Below are positions 1 through 7,894 of a stretch of 64,000 nucleotides of DNA, one piece after another; position 1 is the stretch's first letter; the number at the start of each line of letters is the position of its first letter. The stretch spans positions 7,872-71,871 of the forward strand of contig JBBQUY010000005.1 of NCBI GenBank assembly GCA_038212015.1, given 5' to 3'. The translations under genes were made by a program, and so were the position numbers. Source of the stretch: JAGQUL01 sp038212015. GTDB lineage: Bacteria > Actinomycetota > Thermoleophilia > Gaiellales > SKUG01. The notes below the pieces were generated by a model that saw only the letters and a program-made list of their open reading frames with translations, ran no database searches and was not told the origin of the DNA.

Positions 1-2
1 GC

Positions 3-1895
3 GAGCTCGAGGGCTGGCAGCAGGACGTGTTCCTGTGGGGCACGCCCGAAGGTGAGCGCGTGCCGGTGACGTATCGCAACCGGCGAGGTCGAACACGCAC
101 CTATCGGATGAAGTTCGAGGGCTTCATCAACCATTTCCAGCGACGCTACGCCGACACCGAGAGCGAGATGGTGCGCGACGGAATCGAGCGCTTCATGTTC
201 GACTCGGCGTGCGAAGCCTGCAACGGCGATCGACTGCGCCCGGAATCGCTCGCGGTCACCGTCGGCGGCACCAACATCGCGGAGGTGTCGAGCTACGACG
301 TCGCGACCGCCGTGGCGTGGCTCGAGGACCTCGAGCTGTCGGATCAGGAGATGATGATCGCGCGCCGCATCGTGCGCGAGATCAAGGAGCGCCTGCAGTT
401 CCTCGCCGACGTCGGCGTCGGGTACCTTGGCCTCGGGCGTGCGGCGCGCACGCTCTCCGGCGGCGAGGCGCAGCGAATTCGCCTCGCAACGCAGATCGGG
501 TCGAGCCTCGTCGGTGTGCTGTACATCCTGGACGAGCCGTCGATCGGGCTGCACCAGCGTGACAACGGCAAGCTGCTCGGCACGCTCACGCGCCTGCGCG
601 ACCTCGGCAACACGGTCCTCGTCGTCGAGCACGACGAGGAGACGATGCGTGAGTGCGACTACCTCGTCGACATGGGTCCGGGTGCGGGCGAGCACGGCGG
701 CGAGGTCGTCGCGGCCGGCACCTTCGCGCAGGTCGCCAAGGCCAAGGGCTCGATCACGGCCGACTTCCTGTCCGGCAAGCGACGCATCGAGATCCCCGAA
801 CGAATCCTCGAGGGCGACGAGTGGTTCACGGTGCGCGGAGCAGCGGAGAACAACCTGCAGGACGTCGACGTGTCGATCCCGGTGGGGCGCCTCACCTGCG
901 TGACGGGGGTCTCGGGCAGTGGCAAGTCCACGCTCGTCAACGAGATCATCTACAAGGCCGTCGCCACGAAGCTCAACCGTGCGCGCAAGCGTGCAGGTGC
1001 GCACAAGTCGATCGAAGGTCTCGAGTACTTTGACAAGGTCATCGATGTCGACCAGGCACCGATCGGTCGCACGCCGCGCTCGAACCCGGCGACGTACACT
1101 GGGCTGTTCGACCACATCAGGACCCTGTACGCGAAGGTTCCGGAAGCGCGCATGCGCGGCTACAAGGCGGGGCGCTTCTCGTTCAACGTGAAGGGCGGTC
1201 GCTGCGAGACCTGCAAGGGCGACGGAACGATCAAGATCGAGATGCACTTCCTGCCGGACGTGTACGTGCCGTGCGAGATCTGCCACGGCAAGCGCTACAA
1301 CTCCGAGACGCTCGAGGTTCGCTACAACGGCAAGTCGATCGCCGACGTACTGCACATGAGCGTGGAGGAAGCCGTCGAGTTCTTCGGGAAGATCCCGACG
1401 CTCCGGCGTCGTCTGCAGGCGCTGTCGGACGTCGGTCTCGACTACATCCGCCTGGGCCAGCCCGCCACGACGCTCTCGGGTGGCGAGGCGCAGCGCGTGA
1501 AGCTGGCGACGGAGCTTGCGAAGGTCCAGACCGGGCGCACCCTGTACATCCTCGACGAGCCCACGACCGGCCTGCACTTCGCCGACATCGAGAAGCTCAT
1601 GGAGGTCGTGCTCAAGCTGCGCGAACAGGGCAACACCGTGCTCGTGATCGAGCACAACCTCGACGTGATCAAGTGCGCCGACTACATCATCGACATGGGC
1701 CCTGAAGGTGGGTCCGGGGGTGGAGAGGTGCTGGCTGTCGGCACGCCGGAGCAGGTCGCTGCGGTCGAGGCGTCCTACACCGGGCAGTACCTGGCCAAGC
1801 TCGTGGAACCGGACGTGGACGGCGTCGACGACGTGGTCGTGGCGCGGCCCAGGAAGCGAGCGTCCCGGAAGAAGACCGCCGCCGCGACGAGGTAG
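3..1895 (+). CDS. uvrA: UvrABC excinuclease subunit A, 3' part
   Basis: The DNA damage recognition ATPase of nucleotide excision repair, which loads UvrB at lesions. The gene enters from the left edge, so the first ATP-binding loop and the UvrB-binding region are missing; about 630 of the usual 950 residues are present. Visible in order: the second half of zinc finger 1 (CEAC), ABC signature I (LSGGEAQRIRLA), Walker B I (LYILDEPSIGLH), Walker A II (GVSGSGKST near base 910), the CETC...CEIC zinc finger, signature II (LSGGEAQRVKLA) and Walker B II (LYILDEPTTGLH). The C-terminus has a Lys/Arg-rich tail, probably for DNA contact. The frame is open to the first bases of the window, so the truncation is due to the window edge. 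Confidence 0.97.
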   Translation, partial: ELEGWQQDVFLWGTPEGERVPVTYRNRRGRTRTYRMKFEGFINHFQRRYADTESEMVRDGIERFMFDSACEACNGDRLRPESLAVTVGGTNIAEVSSYDVATAVAWLEDLELSDQEMMIARRIVREIKERLQFLADVGVGYLGLGRAARTLSGGEAQRIRLATQIGSSLVGVLYILDEPSIGLHQRDNGKLLGTLTRLRDLGNTVLVVEHDEETMRECDYLVDMGPGAGEHGGEVVAAGTFAQVAKAKGSITADFLSGKRRIEIPERILEGDEWFTVRGAAENNLQDVDVSIPVGRLTCVTGVSGSGKSTLVNEIIYKAVATKLNRARKRAGAHKSIEGLEYFDKVIDVDQAPIGRTPRSNPATYTGLFDHIRTLYAKVPEARMRGYKAGRFSFNVKGGRCETCKGDGTIKIEMHFLPDVYVPCEICHGKRYNSETLEVRYNGKSIADVLHMSVEEAVEFFGKIPTLRRRLQALSDVGLDYIRLGQPATTLSGGEAQRVKLATELAKVQTGRTLYILDEPTTGLHFADIEKLMEVVLKLREQGNTVLVIEHNLDVIKCADYIIDMGPEGGSGGGEVLAVGTPEQVAAVEASYTGQYLAKLVEPDVDGVDDVVVARPRKRASRKKTAAATR

Positions 1896-1948
1896 TCGTC
1901 ACGACGGCGGTCGAGGTGGTCGGACGCGAGCGTCCGTATGGAGGCGTG

Positions 1949-2119
1949 TCAGGTGAACACGGCCGTGACGCGCTCGATGAGCGAGCCTGCCGTATCGCCA
2001 AGCAGCTGCATCGCCAACATGACGGCGAGCGTGATGACTGCCAGCACGATGGCGTACTCGGCCATCGTCTGCCCGTCCTCCGAACGTCGCGCCGCGTCCG
2101 CATTGGTATCGCGGTGCAT
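1949..2119 (-). CDS. Flp/Fap-type type IVb pilin
   Basis: A 56-residue protein with the class III prepilin pattern: a short charged leader ending in glycine, then QTMAEYAIVLAVITLAVML. Glu and Tyr sit at +5/+6 after the predicted prepilin-peptidase cut, and a single hydrophobic helix follows. Such subunits are processed by TadV/CpaA-type peptidases and assembled by Tad machinery on the cell surface. The ATG at 2119 is preferred over an upstream in-frame ATG because a GGAG ribosome-binding site lies about 8 bases before it. No tad/cpa genes are nearby, so assembly must depend on genes elsewhere. Confidence 0.85.
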   Translation of the reverse strand: MHRDTNADAARRSEDGQTMAEYAIVLAVITLAVMLAMQLLGDTAGSLIERVTAVFT

Positions 2120-2266
2120 GATTCCGACTCCGATCAGGTGTAGTACGAATGATGCGGAGGGCAGGACGCCACGAAGCGTGTCGTACGCCCCCCGGCAGAA
2201 GGCTCCGACCCCGCTATCGGCAATTCCTTGCACGTTCCTGAATCCCCGGATCGGACAATCGGCCGA

Positions 2267-3064
2267 TCAGCTGGTCGATGCGTGGAGCAATCGGGAGTCG
2301 ACGATCGGCACGCCACCCACGCTCGCGCGCACGACCATGAGCACGTCACGGTCGAACACGTCGATGGGGTCGAACGTCGCCGGATCGACCGTGGCGACGT
2401 CCTCCACGAGCAGCGAGACGCCGGCGTCCGCGAGCCGCGCCTCGGCACGAGCGCGCTGGCGAAACAGCGAGCGCTCGCCAGCCGCGGCGCTCTCGGCCAC
2501 CGCATCGAGCGCCCGAGGCACGGCCGTCGCCGCGTCGCGCGCCCCCGCGTGGAGCTCCGTACTGGCGGTGCCGAGCGGAATGCCGTCCGGATCGCGTGGC
2601 GTCGCCACGGCGCGCACCTCCACGGGCAGCAGCAGGTCGCGCGCGACGTCGCGCAGCATGCGGGCGTGGTCGAAGTGCTTTTCACCGACGTAGACGACGT
2701 CGGGGCGGATGATGCCGAGCTGCTGGGCATCCGCGGTCGCGAGGTGCGCGAGCTCCGGCTGCCTGGTGGGGACGACGCGGATCGTGGCGTGTTCCACGAG
2801 CGGACCGGGCCTGGGTCGCCACAGCAGGTCCGCGCCGGCACCGCGAGCGGCCGATTCGTCGGAACGCTCGTGGTATGCGGGGGTGCCGTCGGCGCGCACG
2901 ATGGTGACGATCACCAGGTCGCATTGGGCTTTCGCACGACGTACGAGCGCGACGTGCCCGTCGTGCAGGTCGCCTCGGGTCGGTACCAGTCCGACGCGAT
3001 CACCGCGTGTGTGGGCGACATCGACCTGATGTCGGACTTCCTCGGACGTGGTGATGACCCTCAT
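2267..3064 (-). CDS. panC: PanC-like nucleotidyltransferase, catalytic motifs degenerate
   Basis: A 265-residue member of the pantoate-beta-alanine ligase family (typical length about 280-290). The ATP-binding HxGH motif is intact (LHDGH, His34 and His37) and the VYVGEK segment keeps its lysine. Other family motifs are lost: PTMG is PTRG, the VNPTQF strand reads VTIVRADG, the tyrosine/proline/arginine segment before the pantoate site is missing, GEKDxQQ is GEKHFDH, and the SSRN loop reads LGTAS. Its start overlaps the upstream PanG-like gene by 4 bases (ATGA), so the two are translationally coupled. It may be a relaxed-specificity ligase, a regulatory pseudo-enzyme or a decaying gene. The family assignment is firm; ligase activity is doubtful. 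Confidence 0.75.
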   Translation of the reverse strand: MRVITTSEEVRHQVDVAHTRGDRVGLVPTRGDLHDGHVALVRRAKAQCDLVIVTIVRADGTPAYHERSDESAARGAGADLLWRPRPGPLVEHATIRVVPTRQPELAHLATADAQQLGIIRPDVVYVGEKHFDHARMLRDVARDLLLPVEVRAVATPRDPDGIPLGTASTELHAGARDAATAVPRALDAVAESAAAGERSLFRQRARAEARLADAGVSLLVEDVATVDPATFDPIDVFDRDVLMVVRASVGGVPIVDSRLLHASTS

Positions 3065-3996
3065 GACGGCTCCCGTGGTGGATCGACGAATTGGGTCGGG
3101 TCGAGGATCGCCTCGAGCACGGCGCGGTGGGCATCCATGTCGAGACGGCCCGCGGTGAATGCCTGGTTGGCGGCCGTCGCGACGATCGGGATGAACAGCG
3201 CGTCGGCCTGGCTGCCGGACACGCGAACGGCGGCGACCTGTGCCGCCACGGCTGCCGCATCGCCACGCAGAATCGGCCCGGCGAGCGACTCCACGGGACC
3301 GATGCGCACTGCGCGCTCGACGGCCGAGGCTGCGAGTCGGCCATAGGCGCCGCGTGCGACACCCTCATGCAGCGACGCTTCGGCTGCCAGTTCGTCGACC
3401 GACGCGAGCAGCACGGCGGGGCCGTTGCCCGCAAGCGTGCAGCAGGCAGCATGGAGTGCCCACGTGCCCGCGCCGGTGCCGAGGTCGAACGGGCGCAGCG
3501 CCAGTGCGTGCGCGAGTGCGTGCAGGAACGTGCGGGTGGCCTCGTCCGCTGCACCGATGGCTGCGCCAGCGCCGGCGAGCGCGTCGGGGTCGGCGTCGTG
3601 ATCTGCCACCGAGGCGACCGGGTGCAGGACACCGAGGTCGTGGTTGGGACCTGCGAGCGGTGCGAGCACGTCGATGCCGCCGCGGGCGGACGTCGAGACG
3701 ATGCGCAGGTGGATCGGGACCGATCGAGGTGGCCGTCCGCGGAGTTGCTGGACGACCGCTGGGAGGGCATCGTCCGGAACGCACAGCAGGAGACAGTCCA
3801 CGAGCTGCGACGCAGCCACCGGGTCCTCATGTGCGGGGACCCCCAGCACGCGCGTGGCGCGATCGCGACCCTCGGCCGTGGCAGCGGCCACATGCACGAG
3901 TTCGAGGCCCTGCTGCTGCAGGGCGCGGCCGATGGCGAGGCCGAGGCGTCCGGCACCGACGATGCCAAAGCGCAGTGGTCCGAGCTCCAGTTCCAC
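3061..3996 (-). CDS. Rossmann-like / DUF2520 oxidoreductase (PanG-like)
   Basis: A 311-residue protein with an N-terminal NAD(P)-binding Rossmann fold (FGIVGAGRLGLAIGRAL, then CLLLCVPDDALP) and a helical C-terminal half typical of DUF2520 proteins. That architecture matches the alternative ketopantoate reductase PanG, and overlap with the PanC homologue supports a pantothenate or pantoyl-metabolism role (inference). The start is a GTG with no Shine-Dalgarno sequence. A TAGTAT box lies six bases upstream, so the transcript is probably leaderless. It is divergent from fmdB with 82 bp between the start codons. Confidence 0.75.
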   Translation of the reverse strand: MELELGPLRFGIVGAGRLGLAIGRALQQQGLELVHVAAATAEGRDRATRVLGVPAHEDPVAASQLVDCLLLCVPDDALPAVVQQLRGRPPRSVPIHLRIVSTSARGGIDVLAPLAGPNHDLGVLHPVASVADHDADPDALAGAGAAIGAADEATRTFLHALAHALALRPFDLGTGAGTWALHAACCTLAGNGPAVLLASVDELAAEASLHEGVARGAYGRLAASAVERAVRIGPVESLAGPILRGDAAAVAAQVAAVRVSGSQADALFIPIVATAANQAFTAGRLDMDAHRAVLEAILDPTQFVDPPREPS

Positions 3997-4002
3997 GAGG
4001 AG

Positions 4003-4008
4003 ATACTA
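4003..4008 (-). promoter_or_regulatory. -10 box (TAGTAT) of the panG-like/panC operon
   Basis: TAGTAT on the minus strand is followed by six bases and then the GTG start at 3996, placing the transcription start at or next to the start codon. No clear -35 is visible. Confidence 0.5.
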
Positions 4009-4066
4009 GGAGCACGGTCGGAAGCCACCGGCGCCACCCCCGCCGCCGCCGGTCGCCGTACCCCGT

Positions 4067-4072
4067 TACAAT
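4067..4072 (+). promoter_or_regulatory. -10 box (TACAAT) of fmdB
   Basis: TACAAT, then six bases, then the ATG at 4079. There is no ribosome-binding site between them, so a leaderless mRNA is expected. Confidence 0.6.
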
Positions 4073-4078
4073 CTGCGC

Positions 4079-4330
4079 ATGCCTGTCTACGAGTTCCTGT
4101 GCCGCGACTGTGACACCCGCTATGACGACCTGCTCGGCATCGACGAGCCGATGGACGATCAGGCGTGCCCCGACTGCACGTCCACCGATGTCGTGAAGCT
4201 CTACTCGCCGTTCCGGGCGAAGGTCTCGAGCGGCGGCCAGACCGTCCAGATCGACGGCTGCCTGCCTGGTCCCGCCGGTCAGGGCCGCAGCGGCGGCGGT
4301 TGCTGCGGCGGTGGCTGCGGCGGCTGCTGA
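4079..4330 (+). CDS. FmdB-family zinc ribbon protein
   Basis: An 83-residue small zinc ribbon. The fold begins MPVYEFLCRDCDTRYDDL, with a second CPDC pair about 25 residues later; the four cysteines bind one zinc. The usual regulatory-protein start (MPxYEFxC) is exact. The C-terminal 20 residues are almost entirely Gly and Cys (GGGCCGGGCGGC), a tail common in this family. It probably acts in transcription or protein interaction, but the role is not established. Its stop overlaps the next start (TGATG), so it heads a run with the glycosylase and tsaE. Confidence 0.85.
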   Translation: MPVYEFLCRDCDTRYDDLLGIDEPMDDQACPDCTSTDVVKLYSPFRAKVSSGGQTVQIDGCLPGPAGQGRSGGGCCGGGCGGC

Positions 4331-5133
4331 TGCACCCGCGCGAGCCCGTCACGCGCGCGGGCCGCATTCGAGCGCGCGACCTCGCGACGGTCGCGCTCGT
4401 GGAGGAGTACGCGAGCGGCTGCGAACTGTGCCGACTCTGCCGTGATCGCCGGGTCGTCGTCACCGGGTCGGGACCCGACGACGCTGACGTGCTCGTCGTC
4501 GCCGAAGCACCCGGCTACCACGACGACCGCACCGGCACCCTGCTCGCCGGCCCGGTCGGGAAGCTGTTCGACGACGTTCTCGCCGACGCGGGCCTCGCGC
4601 GCGACAAGATCTTCCTCACGAGCGTCGTGAAGTGCCGCCCGCCGACGGGCCGCACACCATTTCCGGACGAGGTCGAATCCTGCGAGGGCTGGCTGTTTCG
4701 CGAGATCCAGCTCGTGCAGCCCAAGGTCGTGGTGACGCTCGGCGCGCTCGCGCTGCGCCTGGTCACCGGCCGTCAGGAGCAGATCCGCGAAGTGCACGGC
4801 GCGATGCTCCACGCCCACGTCCAGGGCCGCGACGTCGTCGTCTGGCCGCTGTTTCACCCCGCTGCGGCGCTGCACGTGCCGTCGCTTGCTGCGGAGCTGC
4901 GAACCGACGCCCGCGCGCTCGGTGCGCTCCTGCAGGGTGCGCGGTCGGAGACTCCGAAAGCTGCACCACCCGCACCACCCGCATCACCCGCATCGCCCGA
5001 CCCAACGTCTCATGCTGATGCGGTCACGAACGTCGAGGCGGCGGTCGCTGGACCGTCCGACGCGCCCCCCGCGCCAGATTCCGTGCGCGATGAACCCGAC
5101 ACCGGCGAGCCGCAGCTCGCGTTCGACGTCTGA
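4330..5133 (+). CDS. Type-4 (Fe-S) uracil-DNA glycosylase
   Basis: Removes uracil, produced by cytosine deamination, from DNA. The 267-residue protein shows the family-4 pattern: an N-terminal cysteine pair for the 4Fe-4S cluster (CELCRLC), motif A VVAEAPGYHDD, the KCRPP segment, a further cysteine (ESCEGWL), and the C-terminal HPAAAL motif. The domain ends near residue 190. The remaining 75 residues are an Ala/Pro-rich low-complexity tail rich in PPAPPASPASP, absent from most homologues. The ATG shares one base with the fmdB stop and the gene's own stop shares one base with the tsaE start, so the three genes are coupled. Confidence 0.92.
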   Translation: MHPREPVTRAGRIRARDLATVALVEEYASGCELCRLCRDRRVVVTGSGPDDADVLVVAEAPGYHDDRTGTLLAGPVGKLFDDVLADAGLARDKIFLTSVVKCRPPTGRTPFPDEVESCEGWLFREIQLVQPKVVVTLGALALRLVTGRQEQIREVHGAMLHAHVQGRDVVVWPLFHPAAALHVPSLAAELRTDARALGALLQGARSETPKAAPPAPPASPASPDPTSHADAVTNVEAAVAGPSDAPPAPDSVRDEPDTGEPQLAFDV

Positions 5134-5612
5134 TGCCGTCGCTCGCGCTTCCGACGCTCGCGGCGACCGAACGCCTCGCCGCCACCCTCGCGCCGCTGCT
5201 GCGCGAGGGCGACGTCGTCGAACTCATCGGTGACCTCGGCGCCGGCAAGACGACCTTCGTCGGTGCCCTCGCGCGCTCACTCGGCAGCGTCGAACCCGCA
5301 CGCAGCCCGACCTACACCGTCGCGCACCGCTACGAACTCGCCGACGGACGCTGGCTCGCGCACCTGGACTGCTACCGCTCGACCGGCCCGCTCGACGACG
5401 CCGCCTGGGGCGACCTGGAGCCCTACTTCGACGGCGGCATCGCCTGCATTGAATGGCCCGACGCGATCCGCCCCTGGATCGCCGAACGCCCGACCTGGCG
5501 CCTCCAGCTCGACGTGGTCACGCTCGACGCCCGAGTTGCCCGCCTGACCGCGCCCGAGGATCGTCGCGATGACGTCGTCGCCGCGGTGATCGCCCACCTC
5601 GCGCTCGACTGA
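5133..5612 (+). CDS. tsaE: tRNA t6A37 threonylcarbamoyl transfer ATPase TsaE
   Basis: A 159-residue P-loop ATPase that works with TsaB and TsaD to place threonylcarbamoyl on A37 of ANN-decoding tRNAs. Visible: Walker A GDLGAGKTTF (residues 33-42), the family motif SPTY near residue 58, and HLDCYR followed by the acidic Walker B-like CIEWPD. Length is normal. It is coupled to the glycosylase by a TGATG overlap. The rest of the t6A set follows after a 138-bp gap containing a perfect hairpin, so tsaB may have its own promoter. Confidence 0.93.
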   Translation: MPSLALPTLAATERLAATLAPLLREGDVVELIGDLGAGKTTFVGALARSLGSVEPARSPTYTVAHRYELADGRWLAHLDCYRSTGPLDDAAWGDLEPYFDGGIACIEWPDAIRPWIAERPTWRLQLDVVTLDARVARLTAPEDRRDDVVAAVIAHLALD

Positions 5613-5632
5613 ATCCGACGCGTCGGCACACC

Positions 5633-5681
5633 GAGGTGTGGTCATCTACCTTCCCTGTGGGACAGCAGATGACCACACCTC
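5633..5681. repeat. Perfect 15-bp inverted repeat between tsaE and tsaB
   Basis: Left arm GAGGTGTGGTCATCT (5633-5647) and its exact reverse complement (5667-5681) flank a 19-base loop. The arms are moderate in GC, unlike the surrounding sequence, and no T-run follows, so a bidirectional operator or mRNA hairpin is as likely as a terminator. It lies just upstream of the tsaB promoter box. Confidence 0.7.
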
Positions 5682-5737
5682 CCGGAATCAGTGGGTGGAT
5701 TGCTGACCGATGCGGCCCGCGCTCGCGCCGAGCCCCC

Positions 5738-5743
5738 TAGACT
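5738..5743 (+). promoter_or_regulatory. -10 box (TAGACT) of tsaB-rimI
   Basis: TAGACT, seven bases, then the ATG at 5751; no Shine-Dalgarno. This supports the 5751 start over an in-frame ATG 60 bases upstream. Confidence 0.55.
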
Positions 5744-5750
5744 CCCGGCG

Positions 5751-6820
5751 ATGCCTGTGCTCTGTCTCGATACCGCAACCGCGACGCCGGTCGTCGCTCT
5801 CGTCGGCGATGACGGCGTGCTGCGTGCCGGACGCGTGATCGACGCACGCGCGCAGGCGGTGCTCGGCGCGATCGACGAAGTCCTGATCGAGGCCGGCGTT
5901 GCGAAGTCCGAACTCACGGCGCTCGTCGTCGGGATGGGGCCGGGGACGTTCACCGGCCTGCGCGTGGGCGTGTCCACCGCACGCGGGATCGCCGAGACCC
6001 TTCGTATCCCGCTGCATGGCGAGTCGTCGCTGTTCGTCGCCGGCGCCAGTCACGCGACGCCCGGTGGGCCACCGGTACGAGCGGTGCTCGCCGCAGGTCG
6101 CGGCGAGTGCTTCGTGCAGGACATCTGCATGCTGGAAGACGGCGCGCTGCGCGCGCAGGGAAATTCGGCGGTCGTCCCTGCGGCTGACGCGGGCGAGCCG
6201 ACGCCGATCACGCCAGAGGGACTCGCGTACGCGGGGTATCGATGCTGGCGCGCCCGCGAGCGCGGCGCGTTCACCGGCGATCCGCTCGAGACGGTCCCGA
6301 ACTACGGCCGTGCACCTGATGCGGATCCGCCGCGCATGCACGTCACCTACGACGAACTGACGTCCGACGACCTCGACGCGCTGCTCGTGCTCGAGGCGCG
6401 CTGCTTCGAGACGCCGTGGACGCGCGAGATGTACGCGTCCGAGTTCGCGCGCTCGCGCGAGGACGTCGCGCTGCTCGCCGCACGCGACGCCGGCGCGAAC
6501 GGGCGCCTCGTCGGTGCGGCGATCGCCGCGCGCATCGGCGACTGCTGGCACATCATGAACGTGCTCGTCGACCCGATCGCCCGCGGCCGCGGCATCGCCG
6601 CACGCCTCGTCGTGGACCTGCTCGCGTGCACCGACGCGCTCGGCTCGGGGGAGGGCTGGACGCTGGAGGTGCGCGACGGCAACGACGCCGCGATCGCCCT
6701 CTACGAACGACACGGCTTCGAGTCGGTCGGCCGGCGACCGGGCTACTACGAAGACACGGGCGACGACGCGATCGTGATGTGGCTGCGAACCGAATCGGCC
6801 GCGTACGCGAAGGAACCCTC

Positions 6821-6824
<4 letters not shown>
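5751..6824 (+). CDS. tsaB: TsaB-RimI fusion: t6A scaffold plus ribosomal-protein alanine acetyltransferase
   Basis: A 357-residue two-domain protein. Residues about 1-200 are TsaB, an ASKHA-fold pseudo-enzyme that scaffolds TsaD/TsaE (VLCLDTATATPVVAL; VGMGPGTFTGLRVG near residue 65). Residues about 205-350 are a GNAT acetyltransferase of the RimI type, with LEARCFETPW, the acetyl-CoA loop DPIARGRGIAARL and ALYERHGFESVGRR. Separate tsaB and rimI genes commonly sit next to tsaD; here they form one chain. The stop overlaps the tsaD start (GTGA). RimI normally acetylates the N-terminal alanine of ribosomal protein S18, but with this fusion the target may differ. Confidence 0.9.
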
Positions 6825-7891
<1,067 letters not shown>

Positions 7892-7894
7892 CCA

